Origin: Mycolicibacterium peregrinum
GTDB lineage: Bacteria > Actinomycetota > Actinomycetes > Mycobacteriales > Mycobacteriaceae
Direction: 5' to 3'
Length of the DNA stretch: 64,000 nt
Assembly: GCF_001665785.1 (NCBI RefSeq)
Contig: NZ_LZSO01000039.1
Location: 62,001 to 126,000, forward strand
Each line of letters begins with the position of its first letter. The stretch's first letter is position 1. Under the pieces are notes generated by a model. The model ran no database searches and had not been told where the DNA came from. It saw only the letters and a list, made by a program, of their open reading frames with translations. This document shows positions 51,557 to 60,950 of the stretch, piece after piece. Made by a program: the position numbers and the translations under genes.

Positions 51557-52675
51557 ATGACCCTCAGCGACCCGTTGATCCGCCCGTTCCGCATCGCCAT
51601 CCCCGACGCCGACCTGGTTGACCTCAAGCAGCGACTGAACCGGACCCGCTGGCCCGAGCCCGAGTGCGTCGAGGACTGGACCCAGGGCATCCCGCTGGAC
51701 TACACCAAGGAACTGGCGGCCTACTGGGCCAACGAGTACGACTGGCGTGCCCGCGAGGCCGCACTGAACCGGTTCGACCACTTCACCACCGAGATCGACG
51801 GACTGGACATCCATTTCATCCACCAGCGCTCCGGACGTGAGGACGCGTTCCCGCTGCTGATCACCCACGGCTGGCCCGGATCCATCGTCGAATTCCACAA
51901 GGTGATCGAGCCGCTGACCGCGGCCGGGTTCGACGTCGTATGCCCGTCGCTGCCCGGCTACGGGTTCTCCGGCAAACCGAGCACGGCAGGCTGGGGAATC
52001 GAGAAGATCGCGCAGGCCTGGGAAACGTTGATGACCCGCCTCGGTTACCCGCGCTACGGCGCCCAGGGCGGTGACTGGGGTGCGGCAGTGACGACGCAGA
52101 TCGGCCGCAACGTCGGCTCCTGCGTGGGCATTCACGTCAACATGCCGATCGCCCAGCCACCGGCCGAGGGCATCGGCGAGATGACCGAGGACCTGCAGAA
52201 GGCCCTGGCCCGCATCGACTACTACCGCAAATGGGATTCGGGCTACATGAAGCAGCAGTCCACCCGGCCGCAGACCGTCGGCTACGGACTGGTCGACTCC
52301 CCCGTCGGTCAGCTCGCGTGGATCGTGGAGAAGTTCTGGTCGTGGATGGATTGCGACGGAAACCCCGAAAACGTGGTGTCCAAAGACGAGATGCTCGACA
52401 ACGTCATGCTGTACTGGCTCACCGCGTCGGCGGCATCGTCGGCCCGGCTGTACTGGGAGAGCCACAGCACGTGGGGCGGCGGCGAATACGTCGGCCTGCC
52501 CACCGGGATCGCATCGTTCCCGCTGGAGATCCTGCGCGCCCCGCGTAGCTGGTGCGAGACGGGCTACAACGTCACGCACTTCACCACGATGCCGCGCGGC
52601 GGACATTTCGCGGCGTTCGAGCAGCCGGAGTTGTTCGTCGAGGATGTGAAGACCTTCTTCGACACCGTGCGCTGA
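51557..52675 (+). CDS. Microsomal-type epoxide hydrolase (alpha/beta hydrolase)
   Basis: A 372-residue protein with the N-terminal EHN domain typical of microsomal epoxide hydrolases (LVDLKQRLNRTRWPEPE). The oxyanion-hole HGWPGS is near residue 104, nucleophile D173 in GGDWG, and a C-terminal catalytic His in RGGHFAAFEQPE. It opens epoxides by an ester intermediate. I start at ATG 51557, which has GAGAGG at proper spacing; ATG 51548 directly abuts that purine block. Mycobacteria carry several Eph paralogs for lipid and xenobiotic epoxides. Confidence 0.9.
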   Translation: MTLSDPLIRPFRIAIPDADLVDLKQRLNRTRWPEPECVEDWTQGIPLDYTKELAAYWANEYDWRAREAALNRFDHFTTEIDGLDIHFIHQRSGREDAFPLLITHGWPGSIVEFHKVIEPLTAAGFDVVCPSLPGYGFSGKPSTAGWGIEKIAQAWETLMTRLGYPRYGAQGGDWGAAVTTQIGRNVGSCVGIHVNMPIAQPPAEGIGEMTEDLQKALARIDYYRKWDSGYMKQQSTRPQTVGYGLVDSPVGQLAWIVEKFWSWMDCDGNPENVVSKDEMLDNVMLYWLTASAASSARLYWESHSTWGGGEYVGLPTGIASFPLEILRAPRSWCETGYNVTHFTTMPRGGHFAAFEQPELFVEDVKTFFDTVR

Positions 52676-52692
52676 GGTACTAGCGTCGGGGC

Positions 52693-54000
52693 ATGGACCC
52701 ATTGGTGCATGCCCGTGCCGTGCAGGCCGTCATCTGGGGGATGCCCGCCGTCAACTTCGAGCTGCTGCGTCAGGCAGCGGCCGGAGTCGGCGCGGGCGAC
52801 AACCAGGTGGTGTTCTGGTCGAAACTGCTGGACTGGAAAAACCAGACCCTGACCCCCAACCCCGACACCCTGTACTTCTTCCCGTTCTACAACACCCAGG
52901 CCGGACCTGTCGTGCTGGAAATCCCGCCCGCAGAAGGTGGTTCGATCACCGGTTCGGTGGACAACGCGTGGCAGGAAGCGCTCGAGGACGTCGGCCCCGC
53001 CGGGGTCGACAAGGGACGGGGTGGCAAGTACCTGATCCTGCCGCCCGGGTTTGACGGCCACGTTCCCGACGGCTACATCCCGATGCCGTCAACGACGTAC
53101 ACCGGTTTCGGAGCCCTGCGGTCGAACATCGCATCCAGCGACGACGCCGACGTCGCCGCAGCCGCCGAGTACGGCAAACGCATCAAGGTCTATCCGCTGT
53201 CCGGACCGGAACCGACCGCCTTCTTCGACGCGTCGGACACGTTGTACGACAGCACGATTCCCTACAACCTGCGATTCTTCGAACTACTCGATCAGTTCGT
53301 GCAACGCGAACCGTGGCTGCAGCGCGACCGGGTGATGATCTCGACGCTGGCCTCGATCGGCATCGAACAGGGCAAACTGTTCGAACCGGACGACGAGCTG
53401 AAGGGGGTGCTCGAGGCGGCCGCCACCGAGGCACACGAGTGGTTCGACGCCAACTACCCGCGCTTCTTCACCCCGCCGTACTTCGACGGGACCCACTGGG
53501 CCGTGCCCGCCTCACCCGAGGTGGTCCAGGGCATGCAGAGCGGTTTCGCCGACCCGACCAGCTATCCGGTCGACGATCGCGGTCTGCTGTACTCGTTTAT
53601 CTACTTCAGTGCCAAACACCTTGGTCAGGGCCAGTTCTATGTGATGACCATTGCCGACGCCGATGGCGCGGCCTTCGACGGCGCAGCCACCTACCGGCTG
53701 CGAGTGCCTGCCGACGCACCCGTCTCGCTGTACTGGTCGGCGACGGCGTACGACCGCGCCACCCATGCCTTGATCCGGGATCAGCCGTACGGCAGCCGCT
53801 CGTCGCACCGGCCCGATCTCGGCGTCAACCCGGACGGTTCCGTCGACGTGTATTTCGGACCGTCCGCTCCAGAAGGTAAGCAGTCCAACTGGATCCCGAC
53901 GCGCCCCGACGGCCGGTTCGAGGTGCTGTTCCGGCTCTACGGCCCGAAGCCCGCGTTGTTCGACAAGACCTGGGCACTGCCCGACATCGAGAAGCTGTAG
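52693..54000 (+). CDS. DUF1254/DUF1214 domain protein
   Basis: A 435-residue protein with an N-terminal DUF1254 part (QAVIWGMPAVNFELLRQA, LTPNPDTLYFFPFYNTQAGPVVLEIPP) and a C-terminal DUF1214 part (YRLRVPADAPVSLYWSATAYDRATHALI, GSVDVYFGPSAPEGKQSNWIPT). Proteins of this architecture are widespread and poorly characterised, with a beta-rich fold. No signal peptide is visible, unusual for the group, whose members are often exported. It starts 17 bp after the epoxide hydrolase gene and precedes a small membrane-anchored gene by 7 bp. Confidence 0.87.
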   Translation: MDPLVHARAVQAVIWGMPAVNFELLRQAAAGVGAGDNQVVFWSKLLDWKNQTLTPNPDTLYFFPFYNTQAGPVVLEIPPAEGGSITGSVDNAWQEALEDVGPAGVDKGRGGKYLILPPGFDGHVPDGYIPMPSTTYTGFGALRSNIASSDDADVAAAAEYGKRIKVYPLSGPEPTAFFDASDTLYDSTIPYNLRFFELLDQFVQREPWLQRDRVMISTLASIGIEQGKLFEPDDELKGVLEAAATEAHEWFDANYPRFFTPPYFDGTHWAVPASPEVVQGMQSGFADPTSYPVDDRGLLYSFIYFSAKHLGQGQFYVMTIADADGAAFDGAATYRLRVPADAPVSLYWSATAYDRATHALIRDQPYGSRSSHRPDLGVNPDGSVDVYFGPSAPEGKQSNWIPTRPDGRFEVLFRLYGPKPALFDKTWALPDIEKL

Positions 54001-54007
54001 CGGGATC

Positions 54008-54415
54008 GTGAAACGCCTGCAGTGGGTGGGCATCATCGTCATCGTCGCCGCGGTGGGGGCCGGCACGTTGTGGCTGTTGTGGCCGCAACCACGGGCCCCG
54101 ATAGTCGCCGAAGCCACCGCAGGTCCGTATCTGGTGCGGTTGAAGGACGAGCCGCCCAAGGTGGGAGTCAGTCCACTCACCGTCGAGGTCCTGGGCAGCG
54201 CAGGCGAAACCCCCACACCGGACTCGGTGCGGTTCGAACCACGCATGCCGCAGATCGGCCTGAGCGCGCCGGTTGTCGAGGCCACGCCCATAGGTAGAGA
54301 TGACTACCGCGGCGTCATCCACCTTTCCACTCCGGGGCGGTGGGACATCGCGGTGCGCATCGGCTCGGGCCCGCAGAGCTACGACGCCGTCCTGCGCGTC
54401 ACCGCCACGCGATAG
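54008..54415 (+). CDS. Membrane-anchored FixH/YtkA-like protein
   Basis: A 135-residue protein with GTG start, one N-terminal hydrophobic helix (residues 6-26) and an outside beta-domain. The segment RFEPRMPQIGLSAPV and the ending GRWDIAVRIGSGPQSYDAVLRVTA resemble YtkA/FixH-like immunoglobulin-type domains associated with copper or oxidase assembly, though Met and His ligands are few. It ends the rightward unit 11 bp before the convergent ABC gene. Confidence 0.6.
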   Translation: MKRLQWVGIIVIVAAVGAGTLWLLWPQPRAPIVAEATAGPYLVRLKDEPPKVGVSPLTVEVLGSAGETPTPDSVRFEPRMPQIGLSAPVVEATPIGRDDYRGVIHLSTPGRWDIAVRIGSGPQSYDAVLRVTATR

Positions 54416-54425
54416 GCCGGGCGGC

Positions 54426-56270
54426 TCAAGCCAGGGAATCCACCCAGGCCCGGTGCAACGCCGCGTACGCTCCGTCGGCTCGGCCGATCAGGTCCGCCGG
54501 TGCACCGTCCTCGATGATGCGGCCGTGCTCGAGCACCAGCACCCGGTCGGCGATCTGCACCGTGGAGAGCCGATGCGCGATCACCAGGGCGGTGCGGTCG
54601 GCCAACACCGTTTCCAACGCGCGCTGCACCATTCGCTCGCTGGGGATGTCGAGCGAGGACGTCGCCTCGTCCAGGATCAGCACCGCCGGGTCGGCCAGGA
54701 ACGCCCGGGCGAACGCCACCAGCTGTCGCTGGCCCGCCGAGAGCCTGCCACCGCGCTTGGCCACGTCGGTGTCGTATCCGTCGGGCAGCGTCTCGATGAA
54801 GCGGTCTGCGCCGACCCGCGCGGCAGCCTCCCGCACCTGCGCGTCGGTGGCCTCGGGCCGTCCGAACCGGATGTTGTCGGCGACCGTCCCGGAGAACATG
54901 AAATTCTCCTGGGTGACCATCACGACGTGCCGGCGCAGCTCTGACTGGGCCAGCTCACGCAGGTCCACACCGTCGAGCGTCACCGAACCAGCAGTCGGGT
55001 CGTAGAACCGGGCGATCAACTTGGCGATGGTGGTCTTGCCCGCACCGGTGGTGCCCACCAGCGCCACAGTCTGCCCGGCGGGCACCGTGAGCCCGAGCCC
55101 CGGCAACACCGGGCGGCCGGGCGCGTACTCGAACTGCACGTCGTTAAGCCCGATGTCGCCCTTGGGCTCCGGCAAGGAAACGGGCCGTGTCGGATCCGCG
55201 ATCGCAGGCTGTTGCGCGAGCACTCCGGCCAGCTTCTCCAGCGCCGACGACGCCGACTGGAAGGTGTTGAAGAACTGCGAGATCTCCTGCATCGGCTCGA
55301 AGAACATCCGCAGGTACAGCAGGAACGCGGTCAGCGTGCCGATGGTCATCTCACCGTGCAGCACGCGGTAGCCGCCGTAGAGCAGCACCACCCCGGTGGT
55401 CAGGTTGCCGACCAGCTTGACCCCGGGCATGAAGACGGCCAACAGTTTGAAGGTCTTCTCGTTGATCGCCCGGTATTCGTCGGCGACGTCGTCGAAGATC
55501 TCCTGGTTGCGTGGCTCGCGCCGATAGGCCTGCACGGCCTTGATACCGGTCATGGTCTCGACGAACTGCACGATCACCAGGGCCGCGCTCTCGCGCACGA
55601 GCCGGTAGGTCTTGCCCGACTCGTTGCGGAACCACCACACCAGGGCGACCAGGATCGGGAACGCCGCCAGGCACATCAGGCCCAGCCGCCAATCGAGCAC
55701 CACCAGCAGAACCGCCGTGCCGAACAGGGTCAGCACCGCGGTGATCAGGCTGTCGAAGCCCGTTTCCAGCATGTCCTGGATGGCTTCGACGTCGTTGGTG
55801 GACCGGCTGACCACCCGGCCCGACGTGTAGCGATCGTGGAACGCCACATCGAGCCTGCCGAAATGGCGGAACACCCGCCGGCGCAACTCCAGCAGCACCC
55901 GCTGGCCGATGCGGCCGGAGCGGCGCAGGAAGAACATCCGGCTGACCGCCTGCACGATCACCACCACGCACAGCGTGCCGACGATGAGCATCAGCTCGCG
56001 GGCCGGACCCCCCTCGAGGATCGGCGGGATGCCGTGGTCGATGCCGCGCTGTACCAGGATCGGAACCGACAGCCGGGCAGCGTTTTCCACGATGACGACC
56101 AGGGCCAGCACCGCGACCGTCCAACGGTAGGGCCGCAGCAGTGACATGAGGAGCTCACGGGCCTCACGGCGCCGGGGCACGCTTTCGTCGATCGGGAGGT
56201 TGGACGTGCCGGAGCTGCCGGCTTGATCGTCGTCATCGGTGACCTGTCCGCGCCACTCGGTAGTCGTCAT
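54426..56270 (-). CDS. ABC exporter half-transporter, canonical NBD
   Basis: A 614-residue half-transporter: six TMs (about 40-340) and an ATPase domain with Walker A GTTGAGKTT, signature LSAGQRQ and Walker B ILDEATSSLD with the catalytic Glu. The ABC transporter upstream has Asp at this position. Together they make a heterodimeric exporter with one active and one degenerate ATP site, as in TM287/288-type transporters. The overlap of 4 bp couples translation. Rv0194 of M. tuberculosis, a multidrug exporter, is a fusion of two such halves (comparison from memory). Confidence 0.9.
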   Translation of the reverse strand: MTTTEWRGQVTDDDDQAGSSGTSNLPIDESVPRRREARELLMSLLRPYRWTVAVLALVVIVENAARLSVPILVQRGIDHGIPPILEGGPARELMLIVGTLCVVVIVQAVSRMFFLRRSGRIGQRVLLELRRRVFRHFGRLDVAFHDRYTSGRVVSRSTNDVEAIQDMLETGFDSLITAVLTLFGTAVLLVVLDWRLGLMCLAAFPILVALVWWFRNESGKTYRLVRESAALVIVQFVETMTGIKAVQAYRREPRNQEIFDDVADEYRAINEKTFKLLAVFMPGVKLVGNLTTGVVLLYGGYRVLHGEMTIGTLTAFLLYLRMFFEPMQEISQFFNTFQSASSALEKLAGVLAQQPAIADPTRPVSLPEPKGDIGLNDVQFEYAPGRPVLPGLGLTVPAGQTVALVGTTGAGKTTIAKLIARFYDPTAGSVTLDGVDLRELAQSELRRHVVMVTQENFMFSGTVADNIRFGRPEATDAQVREAAARVGADRFIETLPDGYDTDVAKRGGRLSAGQRQLVAFARAFLADPAVLILDEATSSLDIPSERMVQRALETVLADRTALVIAHRLSTVQIADRVLVLEHGRIIEDGAPADLIGRADGAYAALHRAWVDSLA

Positions 56271-58192
56271 CGGCGCTGCACCTCCGCACCGAAACGCCCC
56301 GGCTCGCCCACTTCGTCGATGGCCGTGCGTTCATCGTGCCCGCGCTGCAGCCGGCCCAACTCCTCTTCGTCCTCCCATTCGCAGTTGCGCTCACACGCGT
56401 CGTCGAGTTGGTCATCGGCGGCCAGCAGGTAACGGTATTGCGGTACCTGCGCGAGCAATTGGGCGTGGGTACCGATGTGCGTGATGGTGCCATCCTGCAA
56501 CAGCGCCACCTTGTCGGCCAGCAGCACGGTCGATGCCCGGTGCGCGACGATGATGCCCGTCACCCCCCGCAGCACCCGGCCCAGCGCCTCGGTCACGACG
56601 GCCTCGGTGTGCACGTCCAGGGCCGACAACGTGTCGTCGAGCACGAGGATCTTGGGTGCGGCCAGGATGGCGCGGGCCAGCGAAAGACGTTGGCGCTGAC
56701 CGCCCGACAGGCTCATGCCCTGCTCGCCGATCCGGGTGTCCAGGCCGAACGGCAGGTCATAGACGAACTGCGCCGCCGCGATCTCGACGGCCTGCGCCAG
56801 CTGCTCGTCGGTGGCATCTGCCCGGCCGAGCCGTAGGTTTTCCGCCACCGACATCGAGAACAGCGTCGGATCCTCGAAGGCCGTGGCCACCGTCTGCCGC
56901 AGCGCCTGCAGACTCAGCTCCCGGATATCGCGGCCGTCGATCAGGATCTGACCTTCGGTGACGTCATAGAGCCGCGAGAACAACGCGGCCAGTACCGATT
57001 TGCCCGAGCCGGTCGCACCGACGAGCGCCAGCGTCTGCCCCGGTTCGACGACGGCGTCGACATGCCGCAGTGCCCAATTGTCCGGCCCGCCGGACGGCGC
57101 CACTCCGCCTTCCTCATCCGGGAATCTGAAGCCGACATCGCGCAGCTCCAGCCGGCCACCGCGCGGCGGCTGCGCCACCGGGCCGTCGGCGATATCGACC
57201 GGCGCGTCGAAGATCTCGGCGATCCGGTTGGCCGCCGTGAACGACTCCTGCGTCATCGACAACAGAAAGCCCAGCGACGCGATGGGCCACACCAGCGACA
57301 GCATCATCGTGATGAACGCGACCAGGGTGCCCATCGTGACGTGGCCGTGGCCCGCCGCATACGCACCGAAACCCAGCACCACGATCAGGGTGAGGTTGGG
57401 GATGACCTCCAGCAGCGTCCAGAACTTCGCCGACACCGTCACCCTCGCGAACTGTGTGTCGTACAACTGCGTGGCCTGCTCGTCGAACCGGTCGAACACG
57501 TAGTCCTCACGGCCGAACGCCTTGACCACCCGCAGCCCGAGGGCGGCCTCCTCGACATGGGTTGCCACGTGGCCGGTCTGGTCCTGTGCGAGCCGCGACA
57601 ACCGGGTGTACTCCCGCTCGAAATGCAGCACCGTCAGCGTGATCGGCACGATGGACACCAACACCACCACACCGAGCGGCCAGTACATGGCCAGCAGGAT
57701 CGACGTCACCACCACGATCTGCAGGGCGTTGAGGATCAGGAACACCAGCCCGAAGGACAGGAACCGGCGGATCGTGGACAGATCGTTCATCACCCGCGAC
57801 AGCAGTTGCCCCGACTGCCAGCGGCTGTGGAAACTCATCGGCAGGATCTGCAGACGGGCGTAGAGATCCTTGCGGATGTCGGCCTCGACGCCCATGGTCG
57901 CGCGGGCGACCATCCAGCGCCGGATGAACCACAGCACGGCCTCGGAGATTCCGACCGCGACGGCGGCCGAACCGAGTACCCACAGCCGGTGTTGATCCTG
58001 GTGACGGACCGGGCCGTCGATCACGGCCTTGGTCATCAGCGGAATCGCCACCGTGGCAGCCAGGCTGACCACCGCGACCACGACCATGACGATCCAACGG
58101 GCCCGGTATGGCAACAGGTAAGGCAACAGCCGCCACAGATCTGAACTGGTCCGGATCCGCTTCGGAGATGGGGCGATCGCGGGTTGGCTCAC
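56267..58192 (-). CDS. ABC exporter half-transporter, degenerate catalytic site
   Basis: A 641-residue half-transporter with six TMs (about 28-320) and an ATPase domain: Walker A GATGSGKS, signature LSGGQRQ, Walker B LVLDDTLSALD, where Asp replaces the catalytic Glu. A hydrophilic C-terminal tail of about 40 residues (CERNCEWEDEEELGRLQ) is unusual for exporters. It is transcribed first and overlaps its partner gene by 4 bp. Confidence 0.9.
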   Translation of the reverse strand: MSQPAIAPSPKRIRTSSDLWRLLPYLLPYRARWIVMVVVAVVSLAATVAIPLMTKAVIDGPVRHQDQHRLWVLGSAAVAVGISEAVLWFIRRWMVARATMGVEADIRKDLYARLQILPMSFHSRWQSGQLLSRVMNDLSTIRRFLSFGLVFLILNALQIVVVTSILLAMYWPLGVVVLVSIVPITLTVLHFEREYTRLSRLAQDQTGHVATHVEEAALGLRVVKAFGREDYVFDRFDEQATQLYDTQFARVTVSAKFWTLLEVIPNLTLIVVLGFGAYAAGHGHVTMGTLVAFITMMLSLVWPIASLGFLLSMTQESFTAANRIAEIFDAPVDIADGPVAQPPRGGRLELRDVGFRFPDEEGGVAPSGGPDNWALRHVDAVVEPGQTLALVGATGSGKSVLAALFSRLYDVTEGQILIDGRDIRELSLQALRQTVATAFEDPTLFSMSVAENLRLGRADATDEQLAQAVEIAAAQFVYDLPFGLDTRIGEQGMSLSGGQRQRLSLARAILAAPKILVLDDTLSALDVHTEAVVTEALGRVLRGVTGIIVAHRASTVLLADKVALLQDGTITHIGTHAQLLAQVPQYRYLLAADDQLDDACERNCEWEDEEELGRLQRGHDERTAIDEVGEPGRFGAEVQRR

Positions 58193-58228
58193 TGAATCAA
58201 TCTTCCCATCACGGGCAAGTGAATAACC

Positions 58229-60127
58229 TCACGCAGCGGGAACCTCCTCGGAGAACTGCGTGTCGTAGAGCTCGGCGTACCGGCCGGCGCGGGCCAGCAG
58301 ATCGCGGTGGGTGCCGCGTTCGACGATGCGCCCGTCCTCGATGACGAGGATGAGATCGGCGGCCCGGACGGTGGACAACCGGTGGGCGATGACGATGGAC
58401 GTCCGGCCATCGAGTGCCTCGGCCAGTGCCTGCTGCACGGCGGCCTCCGAGGCCGAGTCCAGCGACGCCGTTGCCTCATCGAGCACCACCACCCGGGATC
58501 GTCCCAACAGCAGCCGCGCGATGGTCAACCGCTGCCGCTGTCCTCCGGACAGACGGTATCCGCGCTCACCGACAACCGTGTCCAAGCCGTCGGGCATCGC
58601 CGCCACCACGTCGTCCAGCCGGGCCCGCCGTAACGCGTCCCACAATTCGTCCTCGCCGGCGGACGGCGCGGCCAGCAGCAGGTTCGACCGGATCGACTCG
58701 TGGAACAGGTGCCCGTCCTGGGTCACCATGCCGACGGTGTCCTTGAGCGACGCGAACGTCACGTCGCGCACATCGGTGCCGTTCAGCGTGATGGCTCCAG
58801 AGTCGACGTCGTAGAGCCGGGCCAGCAGCGACGCGATGGTCGACTTGCCCGCGCCCGACGAACCGACCAGCGCCACCATCTGCCCGGGCTCCGCGGTGAA
58901 CGAAATACCGTGCAACACCTCGTCCCCACCGCGCTCGTCAAGGGCAGCGACCTCCTCCAGCGAGGCCAGCGACACCTTGTCCGCCGACGGATAGGAGAAC
59001 CGGACGTCTTCGAATTCAACGGAGGTCGAGATTCCGTCTTCCCCGTCCGGCACCGCAACAGCATCGGGTTCCTCGGCGATCAACGGCACCAGATCGAGCA
59101 CCTCGAAGACCCGCTCGAACGACACCAGCGCACTGGCGATCTCGACCCGCGCGTTGGCCAGCGCGGTGAGCGGCGCATAAAGCCGGGTCAGCAGCAGCGC
59201 CAGCGACACGACCGCACCGGCCTGCAGCTGTCCGCCGATCGCCAGCGCTCCGCCGAGCCCGTAGACCAGGGCGAGCGCCAGCGCCGACATCAGGGTCAGC
59301 GAGTTCATGAACGTCGCCTGCAGCATCGCCGTGCGCACTCCGATGTCACGGACCCGGTCCGCGCGCACCGCGAACTCGCCGGACTCACGTTCCGGGCTGC
59401 CGAACAGCTTGACCAGGGTGGCACCAGGGGCGGAGAACCGCTCGGTCATCTGGGTGTTCATCGTGGCGTTGTGGGTGGCCGCCTCCCTCGACAGCCCGGC
59501 CATCCGGGTGCCGATCCGGCGGGCGGGCAGCACGAACAACGGCAGCAGCGCCAGCGACAGCAGCGTGATCTGCCACGAGATGCTGAGCATCACCACCAGC
59601 GTCAAGGTCAGGGTGACCAGGTTGGCGACGATGCCCGAAAGCGTGTCGGAGAACGCGCGCTGCGCCCCGATCACGTCGTTGCCCAGCCGACTCACCAGGG
59701 CGCCGGTGCGGGTGCGGGTGAAGAACGCGACCGGCATCCGCTGCACGTGGTCGAACACCGCGGTGCGCAGGTCCAGGATCAGGCCCTCACCGATATTCGA
59801 CGACAACCACCTGGTCACCAGGGCCACCGCGGCCTCGGCGACGGCGATCGCGGCGATAGTGCCGGCCAGCAGCACCACCGTCGACGCCGGGCCACCCTGC
59901 GCGATCACATCCACCACGCGTCCGGCCAAGACCGGCGTAGTCACCGTCAGCAGCGCACTGACCACGCTGATCGCGACGAACCAACCCAGCCTGCGGTGGT
60001 GGCGCGCAGCGAACCGCCAGATCCGGGACAACAACCTCCGGTCGGCCAGTGCGCGCAGGTCACCGTCGCGGGCATGCGTCTGCCGATACAGCGCCTGTCT
60101 GGCCACTGTTTCCATACTCATGGGCAT
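58229..60127 (-). CDS. ABC exporter (homodimer type)
   Basis: A half-transporter of about 632 residues with TM domain (roughly 35-320) and ATPase domain: Walker A GSSGAGKST, signature LSGGQRQ and VVLDEATASLD with catalytic Glu. The ATPase domain has an insertion before Walker A (DKVSLASLEEVAALDERGG). Starts at 60127, 60121 and 60115 are all in frame; I take 60127 as the longest ATG. The gene is divergent from prrA across about 90 bp and 37 bp ahead of the heterodimer genes, so the three ABC genes may be co-transcribed. Confidence 0.87.
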   Translation of the reverse strand: MPMSMETVARQALYRQTHARDGDLRALADRRLLSRIWRFAARHHRRLGWFVAISVVSALLTVTTPVLAGRVVDVIAQGGPASTVVLLAGTIAAIAVAEAAVALVTRWLSSNIGEGLILDLRTAVFDHVQRMPVAFFTRTRTGALVSRLGNDVIGAQRAFSDTLSGIVANLVTLTLTLVVMLSISWQITLLSLALLPLFVLPARRIGTRMAGLSREAATHNATMNTQMTERFSAPGATLVKLFGSPERESGEFAVRADRVRDIGVRTAMLQATFMNSLTLMSALALALVYGLGGALAIGGQLQAGAVVSLALLLTRLYAPLTALANARVEIASALVSFERVFEVLDLVPLIAEEPDAVAVPDGEDGISTSVEFEDVRFSYPSADKVSLASLEEVAALDERGGDEVLHGISFTAEPGQMVALVGSSGAGKSTIASLLARLYDVDSGAITLNGTDVRDVTFASLKDTVGMVTQDGHLFHESIRSNLLLAAPSAGEDELWDALRRARLDDVVAAMPDGLDTVVGERGYRLSGGQRQRLTIARLLLGRSRVVVLDEATASLDSASEAAVQQALAEALDGRTSIVIAHRLSTVRAADLILVIEDGRIVERGTHRDLLARAGRYAELYDTQFSEEVPAA

Positions 60128-60137
60128 CACCGTAAAA

Positions 60138-60159
60138 CCTGAACAATTGTTGAGGTCAA
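60138..60159 (-). promoter_or_regulatory. Palindrome within a candidate ABC-gene promoter
   Basis: CCT-G-AACAATTGTT-G-AGG (60138-60155) is an 18-bp palindrome with one symmetrical mismatch. On the minus strand TTGACC (60159-60154) can act as -35, putting the palindrome in the spacer before a T-rich -10. A regulator bound here could affect both the ABC gene and prrA. Confidence 0.4.
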
Positions 60160-60218
60160 AAACATCCCCGAGGACTTCCCTGGGAGCCTGCGCGATCGGT
60201 GGTACTTCATCGGGCAAG

Positions 60219-60938
60219 ATGGCGGGCATGGATAGCGCTACCGGTGGCACAGCTTCGCCCCGGGTCCTCGTCGTAGACGACGACCCCGACGTGCTCGCCT
60301 CGCTGGAACGCGGGCTGCGGCTGTCCGGGTTCACCGTATCGACGGCCGTGGACGGGGCCGAGGCGCTGCGCAGCGCCACCGAGACCCGACCCGACGCGAT
60401 CGTGCTCGACATCAACATGCCCGTGCTCGACGGCGTGAGCGTGGTGACCGCACTGCGCGCGATGGACAACGACGTGCCCGTCTGCGTCCTCTCGGCGCGC
60501 AGCAGCGTCGACGACCGCGTCGCCGGCCTCGAAGCCGGCGCCGACGACTACCTGGTCAAGCCGTTCGTGCTGCAAGAGCTGGTCGCCCGGGTCAAGGCCC
60601 TGCTACGCCGGCGCGGCGCCTCGGCCACCTTCTCGTCCGAGACCATCCAGGTCGGCCCGCTCGAGGTCGACATCCCTGGCCGGCGCGCCCGGGTCAACGG
60701 TGTGGACGTGGACCTGACCAAACGCGAGTTCGACCTCCTTGCCGTCCTGGCCGAGCACAAGACCGCGGTGCTGTCCCGGGCCCAGTTGCTGGAACTGGTC
60801 TGGGGCTATGACTTCGCCGCCGACACCAACGTCGTCGACGTGTTCATCGGGTACCTACGCCGCAAACTCGAAGCCGGGGGCGCCCCCCGGCTGCTGCACA
60901 CCGTCCGCGGGGTCGGTTTCGTGCTCAGGACCCAGTAG
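60219..60938 (+). CDS. prrA: PrrA response regulator
   Basis: A 239-residue OmpR-family response regulator almost identical, as recalled, to M. tuberculosis PrrA. Receiver domain 14-125 has D64 as phosphorylation site (VLDINMPVLDG) and the DDP acidic pocket; the winged-helix DNA-binding domain runs from about 150 (KREFDLLAVLAEHK, FIGYLRRKLEAGG). PrrA is essential in M. tuberculosis and controls respiration, nitrogen and redox genes. I use ATG 60219, corresponding to the M. tuberculosis start, over ATG 60228. Confidence 0.95.
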   Translation: MAGMDSATGGTASPRVLVVDDDPDVLASLERGLRLSGFTVSTAVDGAEALRSATETRPDAIVLDINMPVLDGVSVVTALRAMDNDVPVCVLSARSSVDDRVAGLEAGADDYLVKPFVLQELVARVKALLRRRGASATFSSETIQVGPLEVDIPGRRARVNGVDVDLTKREFDLLAVLAEHKTAVLSRAQLLELVWGYDFAADTNVVDVFIGYLRRKLEAGGAPRLLHTVRGVGFVLRTQ

Positions 60939-60950
60939 CACCGGGTAATC

